Source of the DNA: Pseudomonadota bacterium
GTDB taxonomy: Bacteria > Pseudomonadota > Gammaproteobacteria > Burkholderiales > JABEVD01
Direction of reading: 5' to 3'
DNA length: 19,147 nt
Assembly: GCA_021811205.1 (NCBI GenBank)
Contig: JAJZPK010000025.1
Coordinates: forward strand, 1-19,147
Shown: in pieces, positions 6,923 through 13,552 of the stretch
Position numbering within the stretch: position 1 is the first letter of the stretch
How the letters are laid out: every line of letters starts with the position of its first letter
Made by a program: the position numbers and the translations under genes
The notes under the pieces: model-generated
Database searches by the model: none
What the model was told of the DNA's origin: nothing
What the model saw: the letters and a program-made list of their open reading frames with translations, nothing else

Positions 6923-7933
6923 ATGAAAGATTGGCCGGAAATCCACGGGAACATCTTGGGCGTTGTCGAACTGCTGAAACAGGACTTGGCGATCGAACCG
7001 GATTTGCAGAATTTCGTCGCCTTCATTCTCGAAGCCGTTGAAAAACTCGGCGGGAGCGCATTCGCCTCCATTCCCTCCGCACTTCGGCTGATGCAGAACC
7101 TGCGCAAGAGCGGCGCTGCAACGGGTTACCCCTTGGAGGCCAGCCTGCTTCTTCATGATGCGCATCTCATCGTAAGCTGGGAGAAAATCCGCGAAAAGAT
7201 CGCTGATCTTCCGGATCTTCCCGAGCCCGAAGCCGTCGATGCACTTTGCAGACACTTCAGAGACTCGACCATGACATACGACCCCGAACTCCTGCGCCAG
7301 AAAAATGCGGAAATGGCACGCCATCTCGAAGAAACCCGGGAACAGGCAAAAAAGGAAATGGCACAGCTGCAGCAATCCCTGGAAAAGCACCAGAACAGGC
7401 TTTACGAATCGCTTCGTCAGGCTGAAACTGATCCGCTCACAGGCCTTTTCAACCGGCGCGCCTTCGATGCAAAGATCAGGCAGGCATTCAGGCATACCAT
7501 GCGTCAGCGCAATGCGCCGCTCACCCTTATGCTCCTCGACATCGACCATTTCAAGGAGATCAATGACAAGTTCGGTCACCAGTACGGAGATGTCCATCTC
7601 GTCAAAACGGCAGAAATATTGCGCAGCGTCATCAGGGTAGACGTGGATTTCGCATTCAGGATAGGCGGCGACGAATTCGCCATCCTGCTTTTCGCCGAGG
7701 CCGCCCTTGCCTTCGAAAAGGCTAAATGCATACTCGAATTGTCCGGGAACAAGATGAGCATCGGCATTGCTTCCATTACCCAGGATACCGACCCATCCCT
7801 CATGCTCGAGTCCTTCATCCACTGCGCTGACGAAGCGCTTTACGAAGCGAAACACCTGGGTAGAGGCCAATATGCCGTCGCCTTCCCTGAACAAAACTCT
7901 GCTGTCCAAGGCCAAGCATGGCTCACGTCCTAG
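6923..7933 (+). CDS. Diguanylate cyclase (GGDEF) with novel N-terminal helical domain
   Basis: The protein has 336 residues. Residues 1-118 form a helical domain I do not recognise. Residues about 120-168 are a charged, Gln/Glu-rich coiled coil. The GGDEF domain starts at DPLTGLFNRRAF (170-181), with LLDIDHFKEINDKFGH and an intact GGDEF signature at 248-252, so it should make c-di-GMP from two GTP. The canonical product-inhibition RxxD motif is absent: the four residues at the expected place read VDVD. There is no transmembrane segment, so it is cytoplasmic. It is the first gene of a four-gene operon with Rsb-type stressosome proteins, whose signalling it probably reports. The stop overlaps the next gene by 16 bp. 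Confidence 0.9.
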   Translation: MKDWPEIHGNILGVVELLKQDLAIEPDLQNFVAFILEAVEKLGGSAFASIPSALRLMQNLRKSGAATGYPLEASLLLHDAHLIVSWEKIREKIADLPDLPEPEAVDALCRHFRDSTMTYDPELLRQKNAEMARHLEETREQAKKEMAQLQQSLEKHQNRLYESLRQAETDPLTGLFNRRAFDAKIRQAFRHTMRQRNAPLTLMLLDIDHFKEINDKFGHQYGDVHLVKTAEILRSVIRVDVDFAFRIGGDEFAILLFAEAALAFEKAKCILELSGNKMSIGIASITQDTDPSLMLESFIHCADEALYEAKHLGRGQYAVAFPEQNSAVQGQAWLTS

Positions 7934-8937
7934 ACAGCGCAAAAGACTGCAAACTGCTGTATCACGGCACGACCCAGAATCAGGGGGCGCTCATGGTGCT
8001 GAGATCCAAACTTTCCGCCATCGCGAAACGTTTGAACATCCCGGATTCCAGGCGCGAAAACATGCTGCTCGTGGCAGCCGAACTGGTGAGCAACAACATC
8101 AAGCACGCAGCAGGCAAGGGACTCATCCAGGTCTGGCTGCAGCCCGGCCAGGTACTCGACATTTTTTCCCTCGATTACGGCCCGGGCATACCCGATCTTG
8201 CCCAGGCCGAAGAAGACGGCTATTCAAGCCAGAACACCCTCGGAAAGGGGCTGGGCAGCATCCGCAGGCTGAGCGACGAATCGCATTTCTACACACAGCC
8301 GCAAGGGACGGCCAAAAAGTGGGCGGGCACTGCATTCCTCGCCCGCTTCAGAATGGGCGCGGCTTACCCGAATGTCGGCCTGTTCTCCAGATCGCTGTCC
8401 GATGTGCGCTACAACGGCGACAGAATCTACCTTTGCGAAACCCAGGACAAGCTCCGCTGGTTCCATCTGGACGGCCTGGGGCACGGCATCGAGGCCCAGG
8501 CTGCGACAAGCGATCTCGCATCCTGCCTATCGCATTTCGAGGATCTCGAGGAGGCGCTGGCTTCAGCAGATAGTCAGCTCGAATCGAGGCGCGGTGCGGT
8601 TGCGATTTTCGGCGAAATCGAAATGAAGAACAGGACGCTGAAGCTGCTTGGCGTGGGCGACATGCACGCCCATCTCTACCAGGACGAGCAGCTGCGAAAC
8701 ATTGCTTTCGCACCGGGCATCCTGGGACGAGAGCATCGCTCCCCATCCCTGTTCGAGACGCCCATCTCCAGAAAAAGCGTGATCGTTACTGCAACGGACG
8801 GCATCCGCCGCAATCTGGACACATCGAATTTCGTCGGCCTGTTCAGCCAGCATCCTCAACTCATCGCATACGTGCTGGGCAATATCATGGGCAGGATATC
8901 GGACGACCAGTCCCTGTTCGTAACAACGGTAAGATAA
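7918..8937 (+). CDS. RsbT-like serine kinase fused to RsbX/SpoIIE-like PP2C phosphatase
   Basis: The 339-residue protein has two domains. Residues 1-145 match RsbT-type GHKL kinases: an N-box ELVSNNIKHAAGKG (N59/N60), DYGPGIPD with Asp86, EDGYSS, and the lid LGKGLGSIRRLSDE. Residues about 150-339 match the RsbX/SpoIIE PP2C fold: NGD (D168), DGLGHGIEA (D185), GVGDMHAHLY, VTATDGIRRNLD, and the terminal SDDQSLFVTTVR metal-binding Asp pair. In the Bacillus stressosome RsbT phosphorylates RsbR and RsbS and RsbX removes the phosphates; here both activities would sit in one chain. No separate RsbT gene is present. It overlaps the cyclase gene by 16 bp and precedes the two STAS genes. Annotators usually call such proteins SpoIIE-family phosphatases. 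Confidence 0.87.
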   Translation: MAHVLDSAKDCKLLYHGTTQNQGALMVLRSKLSAIAKRLNIPDSRRENMLLVAAELVSNNIKHAAGKGLIQVWLQPGQVLDIFSLDYGPGIPDLAQAEEDGYSSQNTLGKGLGSIRRLSDESHFYTQPQGTAKKWAGTAFLARFRMGAAYPNVGLFSRSLSDVRYNGDRIYLCETQDKLRWFHLDGLGHGIEAQAATSDLASCLSHFEDLEEALASADSQLESRRGAVAIFGEIEMKNRTLKLLGVGDMHAHLYQDEQLRNIAFAPGILGREHRSPSLFETPISRKSVIVTATDGIRRNLDTSNFVGLFSQHPQLIAYVLGNIMGRISDDQSLFVTTVR

Positions 8938-8949
8938 GGAGAAGCGGAA

Positions 8950-9810
8950 GTGAATCAGAAACTAAGCGAAAAGCTCTCGGCGCTGTTCAATCTTGAAGTC
9001 GGCAGCATCTCAACCTTGCTCGAGGAGCCGGGCAGGCTCCATTTCGGCAGGGATGGCCTGATGGACGATGAGGAAATCGTCGACCTGAGCGTAGAATTCC
9101 TCAATCTCATGGCGGGCCTGCTCGGGGCAAAAAATCCAAAAGACAGGAATTGCTCCGAATTTCATGCCCTCGAAATCTTCTTCTCTGCACTCGCCCAGAA
9201 GGTCCTGATCCGCGGTGGAAAAGTCGAGGAAGTGGTGCGCTATGCCCAGCTCATGCAGTACACGCTGATCGAAGCGCTCGAGCAGGACAGCGGGATTGCC
9301 TTCACCGAATCCCGATCCGTCCTGCTTTACTTCAACAGCCTTTTCAACGAGCTGATCATGGCAGTATTCCGCACTTATCTCGGGGAAAGGGAACGCGTTC
9401 TGGAAGCCCAGGAAGCCGAACTCAGGGAAACATCGACGCCGATTACCGAAATCTGGGACGGCGTGCTGACGCTTCCCATCATCGGCACGCTGGATTCGAG
9501 CCGCACCATGCTGGTGATGGAAGCGCTTCTTTCGCGCGTCGCAAAAGATCGTGCCGAAGTGGTCGTCATGGATCTGACCGGCGTGCAGAACATCGACTCG
9601 CAAGTATCTCACCATCTCATCCAGATCGTCAGAGCCGTCCAACTGATGGGATCGAACGCCATCATCACGGGCATCCAGCCTGAAATCGCGCGCGCGCTGA
9701 TCAGCCTGAACATCGATTTTTCAGGCATCACCACGCGCGCCAGCCTCTCGGACGGACTCAAGGAAGCCTTCCGTCAAATGGACATCCACGTCAGTCACAA
9801 GGCATCATGA
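8950..9810 (+). CDS. RsbR-like stressosome protein (sensor domain plus STAS)
   Basis: The 286-residue protein has a helical N-terminal region of about 155 residues, possibly a sensor, and a short linker EREREVL-like helix (141-160). A C-terminal STAS domain begins STPITEIWDGVLTLPIIGTLD. The two positions that correspond to the phosphorylated Thr171 and Thr205 of Bacillus RsbRA appear to be Ser183 (TLDSSR) and Ser217 (IDSQVSHH). They are 34 residues apart, as in RsbRA. The ITGIQPEIARAL motif typical of RsbR is present. RsbR proteins form the stressosome core with RsbS and are phosphorylated by RsbT. The start is a GTG preceded by AGGAGAAG. The last four bases overlap the next gene. RsbR identity is strong; the signal sensed is unknown. 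Confidence 0.88.
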   Translation: MNQKLSEKLSALFNLEVGSISTLLEEPGRLHFGRDGLMDDEEIVDLSVEFLNLMAGLLGAKNPKDRNCSEFHALEIFFSALAQKVLIRGGKVEEVVRYAQLMQYTLIEALEQDSGIAFTESRSVLLYFNSLFNELIMAVFRTYLGERERVLEAQEAELRETSTPITEIWDGVLTLPIIGTLDSSRTMLVMEALLSRVAKDRAEVVVMDLTGVQNIDSQVSHHLIQIVRAVQLMGSNAIITGIQPEIARALISLNIDFSGITTRASLSDGLKEAFRQMDIHVSHKAS

Positions 9811-10181
9811 TTGCAGGCCTGCATCTGACCCGAATCGGCAAGGAATCCTACCTGCTTGAGCCTTCTCAGGCGCTCAACATCAGGGACCAGGCCAGAATCC
9901 TCGAAGAGATCGCAGGCGCCTTGCAGCAGGAAAAGGCGGCTTGCCTGTATTACGACCTGGCCGGACAGAAGCTCATCGATCAGGTCTATTACGCATGGCT
10001 GGAATCGCTTGCGCGCACCCTGGCGGCCCTCAACATCAGAATGGTATGCATTCACATGCAGCCCACGGCCGCCTTTGCGCTTTCTGTTTTCGTCAAGGGA
10101 AAACCATGCTTCGAAACCGCACTGGACATCCCAGACGTTCACTTTTCCGCGAGACCGGTAGAAGGATCTAGGAAAAGCTGA
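9807..10181 (+). CDS. RsbS-like STAS protein with Gln at the phosphorylation site
   Basis: The 124-residue single-domain STAS protein matches RsbS in length and order: a strand YYDLAG (48-53), then LIDQVYYAWLESLA (56-69), RMVCIHMQP (78-86 region) and an ETALDIP tail. In B. subtilis RsbS the residue after ID is Ser59, the site phosphorylated by RsbT; here residue 59 is Gln. The ATG at 9807 overlaps the stop of the RsbR-like gene by four bases (ATGA). Its 3' 43 bp overlap the convergent phosphoesterase gene. The role is probably scaffold or RsbT-type kinase trap in the stressosome, but it could not be switched by the usual phosphorylation. STAS family is sure; RsbS orthology is likely. Confidence 0.82.
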   Translation: MIAGLHLTRIGKESYLLEPSQALNIRDQARILEEIAGALQQEKAACLYYDLAGQKLIDQVYYAWLESLARTLAALNIRMVCIHMQPTAAFALSVFVKGKPCFETALDIPDVHFSARPVEGSRKS

Positions 10182-11557
10182 TCTTTTCCCGACCTGGAAA
10201 AGTCGAACATGCCCATGAGCGATCCGGCCTTCTCGTCGAAGGAATCCCCGCCTATCCTCCCCAGGCCCCAGTTGTCCTCGATGAACCGCAAAATCGCGCT
10301 CTGATCCGAAATGGCATGGCTCACGTAATTCGGTTTGGCCCACGGCGAGATCGCGAGCAGCGGCAAGCGCGGACCGTAGCCGCATCGGACCGCATAGCCC
10401 TTCGTCTTCCCGCAATTCGCATCGAGATTTGTCCCTGAGTGATTCACGATCGGACTCATCGCATGGTCGTACCAGCCGTCCGAATCGTCGTAGGTGACGA
10501 ACACGACCATGTCCTTCCATTCGGGCAGCCTCTGCAGCCTGTTCAAGGTTTCGACGAGGAAGCGCTGCTCGTCGAGCGGTCCGGAATAACCTGCATGACC
10601 ATCCTCGGCCATCTTCGCCTTCAGAAAGCTGACTGCAGGAAGATGCCCTGATTCGGCAGCCAACCAGAAATCCTTCAGGTCGTACTGGTGGTTCGCACGC
10701 CCGGCATGTCCGATCTCGAGCATGGAGGCAGGCGCCAGATGATGGGGATTTGATGTGGATGCGTAGTACTGGAAAGGCTCGTGATGGGGACTGTAGTCGG
10801 GGAGAGTTTTCCCGGAAAGATTGCGGCTTCTTGCGCCGCACATTGCCTTGCCCCCATCATATCCGGTCGGGCGGAAGCCGCCCTGGAACCATCCCCAGGC
10901 AATTTGCTTCGAATTCAGCAAATCGCCCACATTCTTCCCGCCCATGGCGATTTTTTCGCCATGGGTGCAGTCGTCGAATTCCGGATCTGCGTCACCATAG
11001 ACCGTCCCGCCTTTCGTCGCATCCGCGAGATTTTCCGGCCTTGCACCATGGGTCTGCCCGGAAACCAGGTTGATCGCGCCTGGGGTGGACGGACCGAAAG
11101 TCGTCCCGAAATAATTGTCGCTCATGGCAAAATGCTGGGCGTAGTTCCAGAGCGCCGTGACGGTATTGCCATCGTAATATCCCATCACCATTTTCGGATC
11201 GCAATTGCGGGAAGCGGTGTATTCGACGAACTTGTCCATCAACCCCGCATCGAAAGCGAGCTCTTCGGCCGCATATTCGTGCTCCATGTCGCAGGTCGAA
11301 AATTCCTTCCTGGAAAACCTGAATGGATTGGCCGAATTCGGATTATGCTTGAGGAGAAATTCATTCAACCCATTCACCGACGGGGTGTTTCTAGAGGCAT
11401 GAAAGGGCGGCTCGCCGGGTGCATTCAGTGCTTTCGGATAGGTCGCGAAATAATGGTCAAAGGAAACATTTTCCTGAAAGATCACGACCACGTGCTTGAT
11501 CGGAGAGGCCTGAGCCAGGCCATGACACAAGGCCAGCATCAAGGCAATTTTTTTCAT
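10139..11557 (-). CDS. Secreted phosphoesterase of the phospholipase C / AcpA superfamily
   Basis: The 472-residue protein has a short hydrophobic signal peptide ending LAQA-SP (cleavage about residue 17-18). The HVVVIFQENVSFDHYF motif (residues 22-37) is the metal and nucleophile signature of the alkaline-phosphatase-like phosphoesterase family that contains phospholipase C and acid phosphatase AcpA. Later motifs DNYFGTTFGPSTPG, TYDDSDGWYDH and GYGPRLPLLAISPW are also typical of the family. It should act in the periplasm or outside the cell on phosphate esters; the substrate is unknown. It is the third gene of an operon with the propeller lipoprotein and a glutathione transferase, overlapping the latter by four bases. 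Its end overlaps the convergent RsbS-like gene. Confidence 0.87.
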   Translation of the reverse strand: MKKIALMLALCHGLAQASPIKHVVVIFQENVSFDHYFATYPKALNAPGEPPFHASRNTPSVNGLNEFLLKHNPNSANPFRFSRKEFSTCDMEHEYAAEELAFDAGLMDKFVEYTASRNCDPKMVMGYYDGNTVTALWNYAQHFAMSDNYFGTTFGPSTPGAINLVSGQTHGARPENLADATKGGTVYGDADPEFDDCTHGEKIAMGGKNVGDLLNSKQIAWGWFQGGFRPTGYDGGKAMCGARSRNLSGKTLPDYSPHHEPFQYYASTSNPHHLAPASMLEIGHAGRANHQYDLKDFWLAAESGHLPAVSFLKAKMAEDGHAGYSGPLDEQRFLVETLNRLQRLPEWKDMVVFVTYDDSDGWYDHAMSPIVNHSGTNLDANCGKTKGYAVRCGYGPRLPLLAISPWAKPNYVSHAISDQSAILRFIEDNWGLGRIGGDSFDEKAGSLMGMFDFSRSGKDQLFLDPSTGLAEK

Positions 11558-12192
11558 GATGACGGATTGATCCTTTGTGCGATTTCATAGGCGCGCGCAA
11601 CAGCCGGGCGGCTCGAGATCCCGTCGAACCACCTGAGAACGTTCGGAAAGTCATCCAGATCGATGCCCTGCGCATCATGCGGAACGATCCAGGGATAGGA
11701 CGCGATGTCGGCAATGGAATACGCGCCGCAGATGAATTCCCTGCCATCCAGCCTTCGGTCCAATACGCCGTAAAGGCGCTCGGTTTCCTTCCGATAGCGC
11801 GCAATGGCATAGGGTATCTTTTCGGGCGCGTAGCGCGAGAAATGGTGGTTCTGGCCAAGCATGGGCCCAAGCCCGCCAACCTGCCAGAACAACCAGGCCA
11901 TGACTTCCGTCCTGCCGCGCAAATCCTTGGGAAGAAACAATCCTGTCTTTTCCGCAAGATAAAGGAGAATGGCACCGGACTCGAAAATGGCCAAGGGCTC
12001 CCCTGCGTCCTGCGGATCATGATCGACGATGGCAGGAATCTTGTTGTTCGGTGAAATAGCCAGGAAGGCATCCGAAAACTGCTCCCCCTTTCCGATGTTC
12101 ACCGGCCTGATCCCGTAGGGCAGGCCGGACTCCTCGAGGAAGATCGTGATCTTGTGGCCGTTGGGCGTAGTCCAGTAATGAAGATCGATCAT
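11554..12192 (-). CDS. Glutathione S-transferase, YfcG/Ure2p-like
   Basis: Start at 12192 is chosen because the ATG overlaps the upstream stop by four bases (ATGA) and restores the family N-terminus MIDLHYWTTPNGHKITIFLEESGL; a longer reading frame is not needed. The protein has 212 residues. The thioredoxin-fold N-domain contains T9-P-N11-G (YfcG uses Thr/Asn rather than Cys/Ser for glutathione), SPNNKIPAIVD and FESGAILLYLAEKTG, and an all-helical C-domain follows. YfcG-type enzymes are disulfide-bond oxidoreductases that bind oxidised glutathione. The neighbours, a propeller lipoprotein and a phosphoesterase, give no obvious pathway. Confidence 0.9.
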   Translation of the reverse strand: MIDLHYWTTPNGHKITIFLEESGLPYGIRPVNIGKGEQFSDAFLAISPNNKIPAIVDHDPQDAGEPLAIFESGAILLYLAEKTGLFLPKDLRGRTEVMAWLFWQVGGLGPMLGQNHHFSRYAPEKIPYAIARYRKETERLYGVLDRRLDGREFICGAYSIADIASYPWIVPHDAQGIDLDDFPNVLRWFDGISSRPAVARAYEIAQRINPSS

Positions 12193-13313
12193 TTCTTCTT
12201 CAGGAAAAGCAGGGAGCCGTTGTCGTCGATATCGTAAACCGTCACCGTGTTGTCTCCGCCGTTCGCGACATAGGCATATTTCCCCCGTGGGTCGACCGAC
12301 ACCGCCTTGGGCGCATTGCCTGTTTCGAATGGGCTTTCGGGCAGTTCGGATAGCGCTCCCGTTTTCGAATCGACGCTGTATCCGGATATGCCTCCGATCC
12401 AGTCGGCCACGTAGACATTCTTTCCTGAAGGGGCAATAGCGATCCATAGCGGCGTCATTCCAGTCTGGAAAGGGCTGCCAGGAAGCGCCTTCAAGGCGCC
12501 TGTATGCTCATTTACGGAGAAAGCGGAAACGTTGGTGGTCAGGGCATCCGCCACATAGAGATATTTCCCGGAGGGCGCGACCACCAGCGAGTAAGGACCC
12601 GCTCCTGTCTTGTAAGGACTGCCTGGAATCGCTTCGAGCGCACCGTCGTGTTGGATGGAAAATACGGAAACATCGTTCGAATTCGAATTGGTCACAAAAA
12701 CATGGCTGCCATAAACCGCAACACAGGTTGGCGCATTGCCCGATTCGAAAGGCGAACCTGGAACGGGTTTCAAGGCTCCCGTCTTCTCGTCGACAGAAAA
12801 GGCCGATACCGTGGTTGAACCGAAATTGGCCACATAAGCGTATTTCCCGGACGCCGCGAAAGCGATGAAGGTGGGATTATGGCCTGTCTGAAACGGACTT
12901 CCCGCGATGGGTTTCAAGCTGCCGTTTCTGGAATCGATGGCATAGGCTGAAATAGTGGTCGAATCGGTGTTCGCTGTATAGGCGAATTTCCCTGAAGGAG
13001 AAATGACGATCTGATTGGGTCCCCAGCCGGATGCGACGGGAGAATCCTTGATGGCTTCAAGAGAGCCGTCGGACGCAATGCTGTAGATCATCACATTGCC
13101 GCCATTGGCATTCGTCACATACGCGTACTTGCCTGAAAAGGCCACCGAACTGGGCGTAATCCCTGCTCTGACCGTGCCATTCACGCGCTGCCGAACAGTC
13201 GGATTGTCCTGATTTTTGACGACATCGGAAAACCTTGAATTGACGGGATTCGTCGGAGAAGGGCCGCATCCTGCAAGCAAAACGGGAAGCAGCAAAAACC
13301 ATCTGGAAAGCAT
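12189..13313 (-). CDS. Seven-bladed beta-propeller lipoprotein (YVTN/lactonase-like)
   Basis: The start MLSRWFLLLPVLLAGC at 13313 gives a lipobox with Cys16, so the 374-residue mature protein would be an exported lipoprotein; a start at 13343 would only add ten residues before it. After a linker of about 30 residues come seven repeats, each with a core such as YAYVANxxxxTVSAFSVD followed by GALxxIPGSPFxTG. Counting YVTN/YVAN/YVAD-type cores gives seven: a complete propeller of about 44 residues per blade. The fold resembles 6-phosphogluconolactonase-like surface repeat proteins; a binding or scaffolding role is plausible, but enzymatic residues are not evident. It is the first gene of the operon and overlaps the next gene by four bases. 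Confidence 0.88.
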   Translation of the reverse strand: MLSRWFLLLPVLLAGCGPSPTNPVNSRFSDVVKNQDNPTVRQRVNGTVRAGITPSSVAFSGKYAYVTNANGGNVMIYSIASDGSLEAIKDSPVASGWGPNQIVISPSGKFAYTANTDSTTISAYAIDSRNGSLKPIAGSPFQTGHNPTFIAFAASGKYAYVANFGSTTVSAFSVDEKTGALKPVPGSPFESGNAPTCVAVYGSHVFVTNSNSNDVSVFSIQHDGALEAIPGSPYKTGAGPYSLVVAPSGKYLYVADALTTNVSAFSVNEHTGALKALPGSPFQTGMTPLWIAIAPSGKNVYVADWIGGISGYSVDSKTGALSELPESPFETGNAPKAVSVDPRGKYAYVANGGDNTVTVYDIDDNGSLLFLKKK

Positions 13314-13407
13314 CTTACACCCCTGTTCTTGATACCCCGTCATTATGCCGCCTTTGGCGCTTCCCGGGAAAGACCCCGATGAAGATGTATTTATAATGCA
13401 TTATCTA

Positions 13408-13437
13408 TTGACAAGCATACGGCTGGAATATTAAGAT
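13408..13437 (+). promoter_or_regulatory. Probable sigma-70 promoter of the TusE/DsrC-like gene
   Basis: A perfect TTGACA (13408-13413) is followed after 18 bases by TAAGAT (13432-13437); an alternative TATTAA starts at 13429. Transcription would begin near 13444, leaving a leader of about 110 nt that contains the hairpins described separately. The region also holds TTGTCA on the opposite strand, so a divergent promoter for the propeller operon could overlap it. Confidence 0.5.
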
Positions 13438-13480
13438 TCACGAAGAATATATCAACTCCTGATGTATTCTGGTTTGAAGC

Positions 13481-13539
13481 GCGGTCGTTCCCCTTGACCG
13501 CTGCGGCATTCGAGGGGGGGCATTCCCCCCTCATTTTTC
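13481..13539 (+). promoter_or_regulatory. Candidate attenuator leader with mutually exclusive hairpins and an intrinsic terminator
   Basis: Three pairings can be drawn. First: GCGGTC (13481-13486) with GACCGC (13496-13501). Second: CCCCTTGA (13490-13497) with TCGAGGGG (13510-13517), eight pairs with one G-U, closed by an inner CCG/CGG hairpin. Third: GAGGGGGG (13512-13519) with CCCCCCTC (13525-13532), followed by ATTTTTCT. The third is an intrinsic terminator, and the second shares bases with both others. That is the geometry of an attenuator: the second fold acts as antiterminator and the first as anti-antiterminator. It lies 14-72 bases before the ATG of the TusE/DsrC-like gene. No ORF long enough to be a leader peptide is evident. 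Confidence 0.5.
13512..13539 (+). terminator. Intrinsic terminator immediately upstream of the TusE/DsrC-like gene
   Basis: An eight-base-pair G-C-rich stem (GAGGGGGG / CCCCCCTC, 13512-13519 and 13525-13532) with a GCATT loop is followed by a run of five T. It faces the plus strand and ends about 13 bases before the start codon, so it terminates transcripts that would enter the gene. The upstream gene is on the opposite strand, so the only transcript it can stop is one started from the promoter near 13408. Confidence 0.7.
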
Positions 13540-13552
13540 TGTATGGAAGATC

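Noticed and set aside
10171..10189. Hairpin GGAAAAG/CTTTTCC near the end of the RsbS-like gene
   Set aside because: It has no following T-run and lies within the coding sequence of the convergent gene, so it is not supported as a terminator.
12189..12447. Longer N-terminus for the glutathione transferase (start at 12447)
   Set aside because: The extra residues are not like any GST; the ATGA overlap start at 12192 gives the normal family N-terminus.
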